From the NCBI RefSeq assembly GCF_002259705.1, contig NZ_MWWT01000005.1:1-64000 (forward strand): DNA of 64,000 nucleotides. Reading direction: 5' to 3'. The DNA comes from Alloscardovia macacae (GTDB taxonomy: Bacteria; Actinomycetota; Actinomycetes; Actinomycetales; Bifidobacteriaceae). A program made the position numbers and the translations under genes. This document shows positions 9,354 to 18,952 of this stretch, piece by piece (position 1 is the first letter of the stretch; each line of letters begins with the position of its first letter). The notes beneath the pieces are model-generated. The model saw only the letters and a list, made by a program, of their open reading frames with translations. It had not been told where the DNA came from and searched no databases.

Positions 9354-10478
9354 ATGCGCGGACCATTCGATGCAGAAGACAGCGTCACACTCGGGCGTGA
9401 AGCGGTACTGCCGGAGACGGTAGACGTGAACATCCGTCAGCTCGACCCTATCCCGGCGCCGCGCTCCTTTATTCGCGAGCTGCCGCTGACTCCGGCGCTC
9501 GTCCAGAGCGTGCAGGCATCGCGTGCAGCCATCCGTGACATTCTCCACGGGCGCGATGACCGCCTGCTCGTCATCGTGGGACCGTGCTCTATCCACGACC
9601 CAGCTGCAGCGCTCGACTATGGACGCCGGCTCGCTGCCGTAGCGAGCGAGCTGTCCGAGGATATCCTCGTGGTCATGCGCGTATACTTCGAAAAGCCGCG
9701 CACCACTCTCGGGTGGAAGGGACTGATAAATGACCCGGATCTGAACGGTACTTTTAACATCCGCAAAGGCATGTGGCTGGCGCGTAAGATTCTCGTGGAC
9801 ATGGTGTCGCTGGGACTTCCTACAGCCACAGAATTCCTCGATCCCATCACTCCACAGTACATCTCGGATACCATCAGCTGGGGAGCCATAGGTGCGCGAA
9901 ATACCGAGAGTCAGGTACACCGTCAGCTGGCCTCCGGCCTGTCCATGCCAGTAGGTTTTAAGAACTCGACGGATGGGAATGTGAAAGTAGCTGCAGACTC
10001 CTGCTACACGGCTGCACATGAGCATCACTTCCTGTCCATAAATGTGGACGGTAACGTCATCTCCGCTGAGACTCTCGGAAATCCCGACTGCCACGTGATT
10101 CTGCGTGGATCCATCCATGGGCCGAACTATGACGCTGCCTCCGTGGCGTCTGCTCTGGAGTATCTTCAGGAGTCGAACGCTCCGGATGCCGCTTCGCGGG
10201 GCGTCATCATCGACGCAGCCCACGGGAACAGTGGAAAGAATGAAGTACGCGAAGCGCATGTGGTCGAAGAGATAGCCGAGCGCCTGGCTGCGGGGGAGCA
10301 GGGAATATCCGGCATTATGATGGAAAGCTTCATCGAAGCGGGAAATCAGTCTCCAGCGCCGCTCGACTCGCTGGTCTACGGCCGCTCTATCACGGACCGT
10401 TGCATTTCCTGGGACCGCACGAATGAGCTTCTGCACACTCTGGCGGCAGCCATTCGTGAACGCCGTACGCTAAAATAA
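9354..10478 (+). CDS. aroG: 3-deoxy-7-phosphoheptulonate synthase (DAHP synthase, class I), first copy
   Basis: Catalyses PEP + erythrose-4-phosphate to DAHP, the first step of the shikimate pathway. The class I signature is complete: VGPCSIHD, RVYFEKPRTT, GWKGLINDP and IGARNTESQVHRQLASG. I start at ATG 9354 (374 residues) because GAAAGGCGG precedes it. The longer frame from 9255 would run through the terminator hairpin and a TACAAT -10-like hexamer at 9289-9294. The next gene begins 5 nt after the stop and encodes a paralogue, so the pair forms an operon. Confidence 0.93.
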   Translation: MRGPFDAEDSVTLGREAVLPETVDVNIRQLDPIPAPRSFIRELPLTPALVQSVQASRAAIRDILHGRDDRLLVIVGPCSIHDPAAALDYGRRLAAVASELSEDILVVMRVYFEKPRTTLGWKGLINDPDLNGTFNIRKGMWLARKILVDMVSLGLPTATEFLDPITPQYISDTISWGAIGARNTESQVHRQLASGLSMPVGFKNSTDGNVKVAADSCYTAAHEHHFLSINVDGNVISAETLGNPDCHVILRGSIHGPNYDAASVASALEYLQESNAPDAASRGVIIDAAHGNSGKNEVREAHVVEEIAERLAAGEQGISGIMMESFIEAGNQSPAPLDSLVYGRSITDRCISWDRTNELLHTLAAAIRERRTLK

Positions 10479-10483
10479 GCAGC

Positions 10484-11713
10484 ATGGTAGAACGCACAGA
10501 ATCCTCAGACACTGCAGCTCTCGAAGCTCACGCGCAGCAGGCAGCGCGCCACCGTGCGTACCTGCATACGCAGATAGCAAAGTCTGATGAGGCAAATCCG
10601 CTGAACCTCCCCACTGTGCAGCGCTGGGAAGATGAAGTGGGCTTAGCGCCCATCCTGAACCGCCGAGTTCTGGAGCTCGACGCGCTGCCATCTCCAGCTA
10701 CCGTCCTGCAAGCTCTTCCCCTCAGCGACTTCGCACGCCAGCTTGTGGTGGAATCTCGCGAAGAAACGCGTGCAGTGCTTTCGGGAGAGGATGACCGCTT
10801 GCTCGTCATCGTGGGACCGTGCTCCATTCACGACCCTCAGGCGGCTCTGGACTATGCACGTCGTCTCGGAACAGTACGCCGAGAGCTCGAAGATGATCTG
10901 CTCATCATTATGCGCGTGTACTTCGAAAAGCCTCGGACTACCATAGGCTGGAAGGGGCTGATAAATGACCCAGACCTCGATGGCTCACATAAGATAAATA
11001 AAGGTCTCCTCCTCGCGCGCCAGATTCTTCTGGATGTGCTGGACTGTGGCGTAGCTGCGGCGACGGAGTTCCTCGAACCGACGTCCCCACAGTACATCTC
11101 GGACGCAGTAACCTGGGGAGCTATAGGCGCTCGAAATACGGAGAGCCAGGTGCACAGGCAGCTGGCATCGGGCCTGTCCATGCCCGTAGGCTTTAAGAAT
11201 GCCACGGACGGGTCTGTGGAAGTGGCAGTGGACAGCGTCTATACGGCGGCGCAGCAGCACACCTTCTTCGGCATAGACCATCAGGGCCGCGCTGCTGCTG
11301 TGGAGACTCTGGGGAATCCGGACTGTCACGTCGTTCTGCGCGGTTCGAGCTCTGGACCGAACTACGACGCGGTGTCCGTAGCGGATGCACTGTCCGTAGC
11401 GCGCTCGCGGCTGAGCGCGGATAGTCTGGGCGCGCATGGTCTCATCATCGACGCTTCTCATGGCAATTCTGGTAAGGATGAGATTCAGCAGGCGCGCGTC
11501 GTGCGGTCTGTGGCTGCTCGGCTGGCTGAGGGGGAGCGGGGCATCTCGGGCATCATGATGGAAAGTTTTATCCAGGGGGGAAACCAGAAAGCGGCTCCGC
11601 TCGCTCAGCTCGAGTATGGGAAATCCGTGACGGATAAGTGCATCGCCTGGCCTGAGACTGAAGATTTGCTGCGGGAGCTTGCTGCGGCGGTACGCGCGCG
11701 GCGCGAACTGTAA
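10484..11713 (+). CDS. aroF: 3-deoxy-7-phosphoheptulonate synthase (DAHP synthase, class I), second copy
   Basis: A 409-residue paralogue of the upstream enzyme with the same catalytic blocks (VGPCSIHD, YFEKPRTTIGWKGLINDP, IGARNTESQVHRQ), plus an N-terminal extension of about 30 residues. Tandem isoenzymes of this family usually differ in feedback control by Phe, Tyr or Trp; which one binds which effector cannot be told here, and the symbol is only a convenience. There is no convincing Shine-Dalgarno, so translation probably depends on the 5-nt gap to the first copy. Confidence 0.9.
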   Translation: MVERTESSDTAALEAHAQQAARHRAYLHTQIAKSDEANPLNLPTVQRWEDEVGLAPILNRRVLELDALPSPATVLQALPLSDFARQLVVESREETRAVLSGEDDRLLVIVGPCSIHDPQAALDYARRLGTVRRELEDDLLIIMRVYFEKPRTTIGWKGLINDPDLDGSHKINKGLLLARQILLDVLDCGVAAATEFLEPTSPQYISDAVTWGAIGARNTESQVHRQLASGLSMPVGFKNATDGSVEVAVDSVYTAAQQHTFFGIDHQGRAAAVETLGNPDCHVVLRGSSSGPNYDAVSVADALSVARSRLSADSLGAHGLIIDASHGNSGKDEIQQARVVRSVAARLAEGERGISGIMMESFIQGGNQKAAPLAQLEYGKSVTDKCIAWPETEDLLRELAAAVRARREL

Positions 11714-11769
11714 TAGTGTTGATGTAATCTACGACCACTACGACCACTACGAGAGAAATGAGGACAGAT

Positions 11770-12456
11770 ATGACTCGCACACTCGCCATTATCGGCGCCA
11801 TGGATGTGGAAGTGGCGCTGATAGCGAAGACCCTCGAAAATGTTCAGGAGCATACGCGTGCTGGCGTGACCATCTTCGACGGAACGATGCCGGGTACGGA
11901 TATCCGCGTGGTAGCTACCGTCGCTGGTATGGGTACGGTAAACGCTGCAGCGACCACGCAGCATCTCATCGATGTCTATGAGCCGGAATGCCTGCTTTTC
12001 TCCGGCATAGCGGGAAACCTGACCGACCATCTGCACATTAATGACGTGGTTCTGGGTAAAACCCTCGTCTATCTGGACACGGATATGCGGATGATATCCC
12101 AGTCTGCACCTTTTACGAATGAATACCATTCCGATGCGCATCTGCTCGAGGTGGCCTCTACGGTCCTGAGTGAAATGAGCATAGAACACCTGGCAGGAAC
12201 CATAGCTACGGGAAATACGTTTGTAGAAGGTGAAGCAGCTGAACGCGTAAAGGAACTGACGGGTGCGGATGCAGTGGAAATGGAAGGTGCTGCTGTGGCA
12301 CATGTGGCCGCGCGAAATGAGGTGCCTGTGCTTATCCTGCGCTCTCTAAGTGATAACGCAGATACGGAGTATGAGACGTTCCATGAGTTCGACGTCAGCG
12401 TGTATGCGGATAATGCTGCCGCGATAGTCCTGAACATCGTGAAGAAGCTCGCATAG
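11770..12456 (+). CDS. mtnN: 5'-methylthioadenosine/S-adenosylhomocysteine nucleosidase
   Basis: A 228-residue phosphorylase-fold enzyme that hydrolyses MTA and SAH, feeding methionine salvage and autoinducer-2 precursor formation. Typical features are the start TLAIIGAMDVEV, the GMGTVNAA block, EMEGAAVAHVA (purine/ribose binding) and the catalytic Asp in LRSLSDNAD. GAGGACA 5 nt before ATG 11770 decides the start over the in-frame ATG at 11758. Confidence 0.93.
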   Translation: MTRTLAIIGAMDVEVALIAKTLENVQEHTRAGVTIFDGTMPGTDIRVVATVAGMGTVNAAATTQHLIDVYEPECLLFSGIAGNLTDHLHINDVVLGKTLVYLDTDMRMISQSAPFTNEYHSDAHLLEVASTVLSEMSIEHLAGTIATGNTFVEGEAAERVKELTGADAVEMEGAAVAHVAARNEVPVLILRSLSDNADTEYETFHEFDVSVYADNAAAIVLNIVKKLA

Positions 12457-12469
12457 GAGTGTGCGAGAG

Positions 12470-12545
12470 GAGAGGGCGCGTGTGCTGCGTGTGGCATGTG
12501 TCGAGCGTGATACGCCACGCGACAGGCCACGCGACACGCGCTCTC
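12470..12545 (+). terminator. Long imperfect hairpin after mtnN
   Basis: A GC-rich left arm (GAGAGGGCGCGTGTG...) can pair with CCACGCGACACGCGCTCTC with small bulges. No clear T-run follows, so it may be a terminator or an RNA-processing structure. Confidence 0.4.
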
Positions 12546-12589
12546 GACGAATCTCCCCAGTGTGATGTACACTGAATCCTTGTAAACCA

Positions 12590-12700
12590 CAGACCGTTGG
12601 TCGGGGTCACCCAGTAAAGCGAGAAATCGCGCCTACGCAGGTTCGAGATATAACGTCGAAAGACGCATGTGTGCTCTGCCTGCGTGCAGGGCTTTTTTCA
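12590..12700 (+). promoter_or_regulatory. Ribosomal protein L10-type leader with attenuator (rplJL)
   Basis: The segment AGACCGTTGGTCGGGG resembles the L10-binding part of known rplJ leaders. Downstream, CCTGCGTGCAGG followed by G-C-T6 (12678-12698) looks like an intrinsic terminator. An upstream copy, ACGCAGG (12642-12648), could pair with CCTGCGT instead, which would form an antiterminator. A plausible promoter lies just upstream (about 12541-12571). Autogenous control by L10(L12)4 is expected from the family. Confidence 0.55.
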
Positions 12701-12748
12701 TAGCTTTCTGGAGGCTGCGACGAAGCGGTTCACTAGGAAGGAATGCCA

Positions 12749-13270
12749 ATGAGAAGGCCAGAAAAGGCAGAGGCTATCGCACAGCTCACTGACAAGTTCC
12801 GTGAAGCTGATGCAGTATTCCTCACCGAGTATCGTGGCCTTAGCGTTCCACAGATCTCTGATCTGCGTGAAAAGCTTGGCATCGATACAACCTATAACGT
12901 GGCGAAGAACACGCTGGCACGTATCGCAGCTAAGGAAGCTGGTATCGAAGGTCTCGACGACATGCTCTCGGGTCCTACCGCTATCACCTTCGTTAAGGGC
13001 GACTACGTAGCTGCCGCTAAGGTACTGCGCGACTTCACCGCGACGAACAAGCAGCTCATCATCAAGGGCGGCTTTGCAGATGGTTCCCTCTATGATGCTG
13101 CAGGCGTGAACACGCTGGCAGATCTCGAGCCACGCGAAGTTCTCCTCGCCAAGGCAGCTGGCGCCCTCAAGGGCACCATGGCCAAGGCTGCATTCGCATT
13201 CGCTGCACTGCCTACCAAGGCAGTTCGCACGTTCGATGCACTGCGCGAAAAGCAGGAAAAGGCTGCATAG
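12749..13270 (+). CDS. rplJ: 50S ribosomal protein L10
   Basis: A 173-residue L10 (start RRPEKAEAIAQLTDKF; YRGLSVPQISDLR block). It binds 23S rRNA at the GTPase-associated centre and holds L7/L12 dimers through its C-terminal helix. AGGAAGG lies 7 nt before ATG 12749. The in-frame ATG at 12743 sits only 1 nt from it and is rejected. It is cotranscribed with rplL. Confidence 0.96.
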   Translation: MRRPEKAEAIAQLTDKFREADAVFLTEYRGLSVPQISDLREKLGIDTTYNVAKNTLARIAAKEAGIEGLDDMLSGPTAITFVKGDYVAAAKVLRDFTATNKQLIIKGGFADGSLYDAAGVNTLADLEPREVLLAKAAGALKGTMAKAAFAFAALPTKAVRTFDALREKQEKAA

Positions 13271-13376
13271 GTATCCTCTTAGTGTGCTAGAACTAGCGCT
13301 CTAAGGCTGTACCTAATCCATTAAAGATTTCGGTCTGGTACACACGCGGTACAGACCACAACGAAAGGAAGCCATT

Positions 13377-13757
13377 ATGGCAAAGCTCTCCGCTGATGAG
13401 CTCATCGAAGCTTTCAAGGAAATGACCCTCGTAGAGCTCTCTGACTTCGTGAAGAAGTTCGAAGACGAGTTCGACGTAGAAGCAGCTGCTCCAGCAGCAG
13501 TAGCAGTAGCAGCAGCTCCAGCAGCTGCAGCAGCTGAGGAAGAGAAGGACGAGTTCGACGTCATCCTCACCGCAGCTGGCGACAAGAAGATCGGCGTTAT
13601 CAAGGCTGTTCGCGCTCTGACCAGCCTCGGCCTCGCTGAAGCTAAGGCTCTCGTAGACGGCGCTCCAAAGGCTGTTCTCGAGGGTGCAAACAAGGAAGAT
13701 GCAGAGAAGGCTAAGGCAGAGCTCGAAGCTGCTGGTGCATCTGTAGAACTCAAGTAG
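13377..13757 (+). CDS. rplL: 50S ribosomal protein L7/L12
   Basis: A 126-residue stalk protein with an N-terminal dimerisation domain ([24 protein letters not shown]), an Ala-rich hinge and the C-terminal factor-binding domain ([28 protein letters not shown]). AAAGGAAG precedes the ATG. The rplJ-rplL gap contains a small hairpin near 13330-13356. Confidence 0.97.
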   Translation: MAKLSADELIEAFKEMTLVELSDFVKKFEDEFDVEAAAPAAVAVAAAPAAAAAEEEKDEFDVILTAAGDKKIGVIKAVRALTSLGLAEAKALVDGAPKAVLEGANKEDAEKAKAELEAAGASVELK

Positions 13758-13790
13758 TTTCTTCCTTAACTGAATTTCAGGTTTACACTA

Positions 13791-13837
13791 GTTCCGCTAT
13801 CTAAGCTCCTCATGGGGCTGGGTAGCGGAACTTTTTT
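13791..13837 (+). terminator. Terminator after rplL
   Basis: An 11-bp stem with one wobble (GTTCCGCTATC with GGTAGCGGAAC), an inner AGCTCC/GGGGCT helix, then T6. Confidence 0.92.
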
Positions 13838-13986
13838 ATGGCGCGTGTGGTCGGTTTCCCACATTTTCGCCATGCCGTGCTGAAAGTCGTGCTCCTGCCC
13901 AGTACAATAGGTATCAGTATATCTTCATTCTGGCTTATCCACAGCCGTGCGAGTACGACAGAATGAAGTATGAGGTGAGGACTCTA

Positions 13987-14970
13987 GTGAAGGATACGAC
14001 AGTGAGTGATGCAGCGAGAGATACTGTATTTCGTGCCAGCCAGTGGGTGGTGACGGTAAACGGGCAGACGCATACGGTGAAGGCGCCGGGTGAGCTGTAC
14101 GTGGGTCGCAAGCCGCTGCGTCCGGTGAGCGTTCCCGAAGGTGCTGAGCGTATGGACGTGCCGGATGAGACGAAGTCCATGTCGAAGACGCACGCGCTGG
14201 TGAGCGTTTCTGCGGATGGCCAGGCCACGCTGAAGGACGCGCAGTCCACGAATGGCACATACGTGCAGAACGCGCGTGGTGAGCTCGTGCGCGTTCCGGC
14301 TGAGAATCCGTACACCGTTTTCGAGCAGAGTATCGCTGGTCAGTTCGGCGATGTCCAATTCTCCCTGGCCGCTTCGCCTGACCTCTCCGACGACACGGCA
14401 GACTCTCAGACGAAGCTTCCTGTGGTAAACCTTTTCGACTATAAGTCGCCTGCTCCGGACGATGCCCCAGCGCAGAATATGTCGGTGGATGATATCCTCG
14501 ACCTGCGAGCAGGGGAGCCTACCAGCATGTTCGCCATGCAGAAGCCTAAGGCAGAAGAACCAGTCACCGCGGAAACGGACGTTTTCAAGGCACAGGACGC
14601 GGAAAAATTGACAGAAAAAACGCATACGGAGACAGCCACGACGAGCCTAGCTCCGCTGACGGAAGACTCCGGATACATGCCGGTCTACGAGGCGGGGTCT
14701 GTCTTCGACCGTCTCTCGCGCGGCGAGTTCGAACGCCACGAGGACATCATCGAAGCGGGCGGACATACGAGCGAGGAAGCGAAGACCACGCGCGACTTTA
14801 ACGCGCAGTTCGACATCGCGCAGATTCCGGAACTTCTACCGTTCCTGGGCCTGAACCCATTCCTGTATGACGACATGTACGCGTGGCTCGTCGCGCAGAA
14901 TAACGAGCAGATAAACCGCGCACTCGAGACGAATGACGGCTACACGACGTGGAAAGCGAGCACCAAGTAA
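13987..14970 (+). CDS. FHA-domain protein
   Basis: About 327 residues. A forkhead-associated phosphothreonine-binding domain lies near the N-terminus: GRKPLRP, then SMSKTHALVSV, then DAQSTNGTYV. A low-complexity acidic linker and a C-terminal helical region (FLGLNPFLYDDMYAWLVAQNN) follow. I prefer GTG 13987 because GGTGAGG lies 6 nt before it; ATG 13963 is an alternative with no visible ribosome-binding site. The stop overlaps the next start (TAATG), so it is translationally coupled to the helicase-like gene, and the two products may act together. Confidence 0.78.
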   Translation: MKDTTVSDAARDTVFRASQWVVTVNGQTHTVKAPGELYVGRKPLRPVSVPEGAERMDVPDETKSMSKTHALVSVSADGQATLKDAQSTNGTYVQNARGELVRVPAENPYTVFEQSIAGQFGDVQFSLAASPDLSDDTADSQTKLPVVNLFDYKSPAPDDAPAQNMSVDDILDLRAGEPTSMFAMQKPKAEEPVTAETDVFKAQDAEKLTEKTHTETATTSLAPLTEDSGYMPVYEAGSVFDRLSRGEFERHEDIIEAGGHTSEEAKTTRDFNAQFDIAQIPELLPFLGLNPFLYDDMYAWLVAQNNEQINRALETNDGYTTWKASTK

Positions 14971-17900
14971 TGACAGACACGACTCCACAAACTTCTGAAA
15001 ACAGGGCAGATGCTGTTCCAGTAGACAGTCTCCAGACGCCAGGGCGTGTAGCGACGTCCTCCGTAGAAACGCTTAAAAAGTGGTACCGCGAATACCGTGC
15101 GAACCATGGGACAGCGCCAGTAGAAGACATTAATCAGCTCTCTGCGCGACTCGAACTCGCATCCGCACACCCATCTGGAATAGCGCAGTTGCTCTCGAAT
15201 GGACACGCGCACCTCGACTCGCTCTACCGCGATAGTGGAATGCTGAAAGCTACCGAACGTAAGCTCGCACGCGTTCTCGACGATAAAGCGAATAAAGAAC
15301 ATAACGAAGGCACAGCCCATCTGTCTTTGAGCGTGGGCGTAGCCAGCTGGCCAGGACGCTTCATGCCCGTTATCCTCTACCCAGTGCGCGTAGAATCCAC
15401 AGAAGTAGACTCTCTAGCGCACGCGGACATCCGCATCACGGGGCCAGGAACGGTAAACGAATCTCTCGTGAACGTGCTCCATGACCTCGGAATGCATGTA
15501 GACGTTCCAGAACTCATGGCACGAGCCAGTAGTGACGGAGTAAGCCTCGAAAGCGCTGTCGTCTTCTCCTACCTGAAGAATCTCGTGGGAACGCGCATAG
15601 AAAAGTTCAGCATAGAGAACACGATGATCCTCGGTTGCTTCATACGCTCGTCTACGCTCATGCTGTCCGACGCAGACTATGTCATCTCGTCCCTCGAATC
15701 CGGGGCTACGGGTAACGACCTCATCGATGTCTTCGCGGACGAAATGGATCCTTCCGAGGAATCTGACCCCACGGTGCGCTTGAACGTGGCGCGTGCTGCA
15801 CGCGAGCGCCTGCATTCATCCAAGCTACCAGAATACCGTGCTTTCGACGGCGACCCACATGATGAGGTAGAAGTGGGAGATGTGGATAACGTCACCCGCT
15901 ACGTCGCGCGCGCCGTGACCGAAGGCGCGAGCGTGTTCATGAATCTTCCTGTAGCCTACGACAGTGTGCGCCAGGCAGCTGCCATAGCATCCCATGCCGC
16001 GCTCGCTGGGAAAAGCGTTCTCTATGCTCCGGGAGTATCCGAGCAGAAGCGAAACTTCCTGCTGACTATGCGCGACCATCACCTCGATGGATTCGTCATA
16101 GACCTCGCAGATGCACACGGCGGAACGGCCATAGACCGTCAGCTCATCTCCGCAGTAAGCTTCCATCCGGGAACAGCGCAGAGCACATTTAACCAGCTGG
16201 CCGACGAGCTCGTGGGCGTACGCGGGCGACTCACGAAGTACCTGAAAGACCTCCACGGGAGAAATGACCAGTGGCATGTGAGCGCCTATGAGACCATAGA
16301 AAACCTCGCGCGCATTTCTGCGCTGCCATCGCATCCATCCACACACGTGCGGCTGACGCCAGACATAGTCCGAGCTTTGGAAGGACACGAAGCCCAGTGG
16401 GGTGAAAAGCTCGTGCGTGCAGGTCAGCTCGGTGAGTACACCATAACCGAAGCAGATACGCCGTGGTTTAAAGCATCCCTGTATACGAGGGATGAAGCGC
16501 TGAGCGCTTACCAGCGCGTGGAGCGTCTTCTCGATACCTTACTTCCTACGACAGCGCAGCAGATTACCTCCACTGCGCAGACCTGCGGCTTCCCTGTGCC
16601 AGTGAGTGCGCGCGAATGGAACAAGCAGGTGCATGTGCTCAGGAACTTGCGTAAGGTTCTGGATGTCTTCCAGCCAGCCATCTTCGAGCGTGATATTAAT
16701 GCCATGATCGAAGCGACTGCAGATAAGCAGACCCGTAAGGAAAGTAACAGTTCCATGGGATTCTGGGAACGTCGCCGTCATGTTAAGGAAGCAAAGAGCC
16801 TGCTGCGTGCTGGTGCTCAGCCTGCGAGCCTGCATGATGCGCTCGTCATCGTGCGCCGCCAGGCAGAACTCTGGCGTGAATTCGTCCCACGCGGAGGCTG
16901 GCCAGTACTGCCACCACGTCTCGATGACATTATAGAAACTCAGGAAGGGGTGGAACGCGACCTCACATCGCTCTCCCATGTGCTCGAACGCACTCCACTA
17001 GGTGGGGAACTGTCCAGTATGGAGTTCGAAAAGCTCGAAAAAGGCCTGCGAGCACTCTATAATGACCGCAAAGCCCTCGAAGACCTTCCAGAGCGGGCGA
17101 GCCTCGAAGTAGAGTTCAGTAATGCTGGACTCGACGAGCTCATAGCGGATCTTCGAACGCGTCGAGTAGCTCCAGAGGCGGCTCCAGATGAGCTGACTCT
17201 GGCATGGTGGACCACCGTGTTTGAAAGCATAGTGAAGTCGTCTCCTATTATCTCGAATCAGGATGGATCAGTGCTCTCTACCGCCACTGAACGCTTCATC
17301 CACATCGATACCGAGCATGTACGCTCCATAGGCCCACTCGTCAGCGAAGAGCTTATGAAGCGCCTGTCTGAGATAGTGTATGCACACTCGCAGGATGCGA
17401 ATGCTGCGCACTCGACGCTCACGCTCCAGCCAGCACTGCACTACAGTACGGCTGCGTCCATGTATCCAAGCATAGTCAAGGCTGCGAAGCCTATCATCGT
17501 AGGCATGCCGGTGGCTGTGGCATCCGAGACTCAGGCGGGAACGCAGCTAGCGGACATAGCCATCATCGATGCATGCGCTCATATCCAGCCGCTCGAGCTG
17601 CTCAGCATTCTCTCGCGCGTAAAGACAGCCGTAGTACTGGCACATGAAGAGACAGTATCTTCTCCATCGGTGAAGACTCTCATGAGCTATCTGCCACGTG
17701 TGGAAGCCACCCCTCGTCTGAACCAGCGCGACTCTCGCCTTTCGAGCTTCCTGGTCGAAGCAGGATTCGGTACGCTCCCACTGGGAGTGACGCCAGCGCG
17801 GGTGAATAATGCAGTAACGCTAACTACCTTCGCAGCAAATGGCGTAGCGACAGCTGGAAGTGGACTCGTAGAGACGAGCCGCCAGGAGATAGAGCGCGTG

Positions 17901-18941
17901 TGCGGCATCATTACGGCGCGCTGCGCAGAAGTGATGGGACGCGGACAGGTGAACGCTGACCAGACGGGCTCTGGTCAGGCGAATTCTGGTCAGGCGAACG
18001 AGGGGCATGCGAACGCGGGGCATGCGAACGCGGGGCACAGGCGCATACCGCGCGGTTATAAGCTTACCGTGGTGTGCCTGAACGATACACACCGCCAGCG
18101 TGTAGGTGCAGAGCTGAAGAGGATGGCAGGGGCTGACCCACAGCTGATGAAGTTCTTACATCATGTAGCCGTCGTCGCTATCCAGGATGTGGCAGGCATG
18201 GATTCTACTGATGTTATCCTGACCATAGGGTATGCGAAGACGACGCAGGGGCGTCTTATCCAGCAGTTCGGAGCTATAGAGAATCCTGATGGTGAAGGAA
18301 TGCTGCTCGACGCACTCGCGCTCGCGCACGCGAAGCTGGACATCGTTTCCTCCTTCACGGCGGAGGATATGGAAGATGAGCGCCTTCACCAGCGTGGTCC
18401 GCAGCTGCTCAAGCAGCTACTGAGCTGGGCGGCTCACCTCGAAGGCTCTGCTGCAGTGGCGAAGGAGCATCCTCAGGATAGCGATATTCTGCTGAATGAT
18501 CTGGCAGCGCGTATGCGCTCGCGTGGGCTGAACGTGGCGGTAAACTACGGCTTCGAAAACGGCCAGCAAATCCCACTGGCCGTGGGGCTGCCACACCAGC
18601 CGTACATGCTCGCAGTGTGTACGGATGATAAAAACTTCATGAGCATAGCCTCCACTCGTCAGCGTCACCGCTTCGCCGTAGAAGACCTGCAGGTTCTCGG
18701 CTGGACGGTGATGTACGTGTGGTCCGTAGCAGCATTCGTGAATCCGGAAAAGGAGGTGGACCGCATCGTGGCCTACCTCACACGTCTGAAGGACGACCAG
18801 ACTCATCAGGTACAGGGTACGGATACTCTGCTCACTAAGGCGCAGGGTGGGACGCAAGTCCGGGAATCTCTCGAAGCCCAGGGTTCCCAGCAAGCTCAGG
18901 GCCCACAGCAGGCTCAGGGCCCCCAGCAGGCTCAGGACTAG
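14970..18941 (+). CDS. SF1-helicase-like protein with degenerate ATPase motifs and Vsr-like C-terminal domain
   Basis: A 1323-residue protein. The architecture resembles the large DUF4011/SF1 helicases with a C-terminal MTES_1575-type (Vsr-fold) domain. The C-terminus (RHRFAVEDLQVLGW...YVWSVAAFVNPEKEVDRI) matches the conserved end of that family. The ATPase motifs are eroded. The Walker A position reads MNLPVAYDSVRQ instead of GPPGTGKT, Walker B reads IIDACAH instead of IIDEAS, the motif III area reads LAHEETVSSP, and the motif VI area reads DALALAHAK instead of the usual NVAITRAR. It is probably a catalytically inactive scaffold or DNA-binding protein. Two minisatellites are translated: GHANAGHANAGH (about 17998-18039) and QQAQGP repeats at the C-terminus. 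The 1-nt overlap with the FHA gene defines ATG 14970. Confidence 0.72.
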   Translation: MTDTTPQTSENRADAVPVDSLQTPGRVATSSVETLKKWYREYRANHGTAPVEDINQLSARLELASAHPSGIAQLLSNGHAHLDSLYRDSGMLKATERKLARVLDDKANKEHNEGTAHLSLSVGVASWPGRFMPVILYPVRVESTEVDSLAHADIRITGPGTVNESLVNVLHDLGMHVDVPELMARASSDGVSLESAVVFSYLKNLVGTRIEKFSIENTMILGCFIRSSTLMLSDADYVISSLESGATGNDLIDVFADEMDPSEESDPTVRLNVARAARERLHSSKLPEYRAFDGDPHDEVEVGDVDNVTRYVARAVTEGASVFMNLPVAYDSVRQAAAIASHAALAGKSVLYAPGVSEQKRNFLLTMRDHHLDGFVIDLADAHGGTAIDRQLISAVSFHPGTAQSTFNQLADELVGVRGRLTKYLKDLHGRNDQWHVSAYETIENLARISALPSHPSTHVRLTPDIVRALEGHEAQWGEKLVRAGQLGEYTITEADTPWFKASLYTRDEALSAYQRVERLLDTLLPTTAQQITSTAQTCGFPVPVSAREWNKQVHVLRNLRKVLDVFQPAIFERDINAMIEATADKQTRKESNSSMGFWERRRHVKEAKSLLRAGAQPASLHDALVIVRRQAELWREFVPRGGWPVLPPRLDDIIETQEGVERDLTSLSHVLERTPLGGELSSMEFEKLEKGLRALYNDRKALEDLPERASLEVEFSNAGLDELIADLRTRRVAPEAAPDELTLAWWTTVFESIVKSSPIISNQDGSVLSTATERFIHIDTEHVRSIGPLVSEELMKRLSEIVYAHSQDANAAHSTLTLQPALHYSTAASMYPSIVKAAKPIIVGMPVAVASETQAGTQLADIAIIDACAHIQPLELLSILSRVKTAVVLAHEETVSSPSVKTLMSYLPRVEATPRLNQRDSRLSSFLVEAGFGTLPLGVTPARVNNAVTLTTFAANGVATAGSGLVETSRQEIERVCGIITARCAEVMGRGQVNADQTGSGQANSGQANEGHANAGHANAGHRRIPRGYKLTVVCLNDTHRQRVGAELKRMAGADPQLMKFLHHVAVVAIQDVAGMDSTDVILTIGYAKTTQGRLIQQFGAIENPDGEGMLLDALALAHAKLDIVSSFTAEDMEDERLHQRGPQLLKQLLSWAAHLEGSAAVAKEHPQDSDILLNDLAARMRSRGLNVAVNYGFENGQQIPLAVGLPHQPYMLAVCTDDKNFMSIASTRQRHRFAVEDLQVLGWTVMYVWSVAAFVNPEKEVDRIVAYLTRLKDDQTHQVQGTDTLLTKAQGGTQVRESLEAQGSQQAQGPQQAQGPQQAQD

Positions 18942-18952
18942 GAGAGCGAACG

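Noticed and set aside
12743..12748. ATG 12743 as rplJ start
   Set aside because: It lies 1 nt from the Shine-Dalgarno; ATG 12749 has correct spacing.
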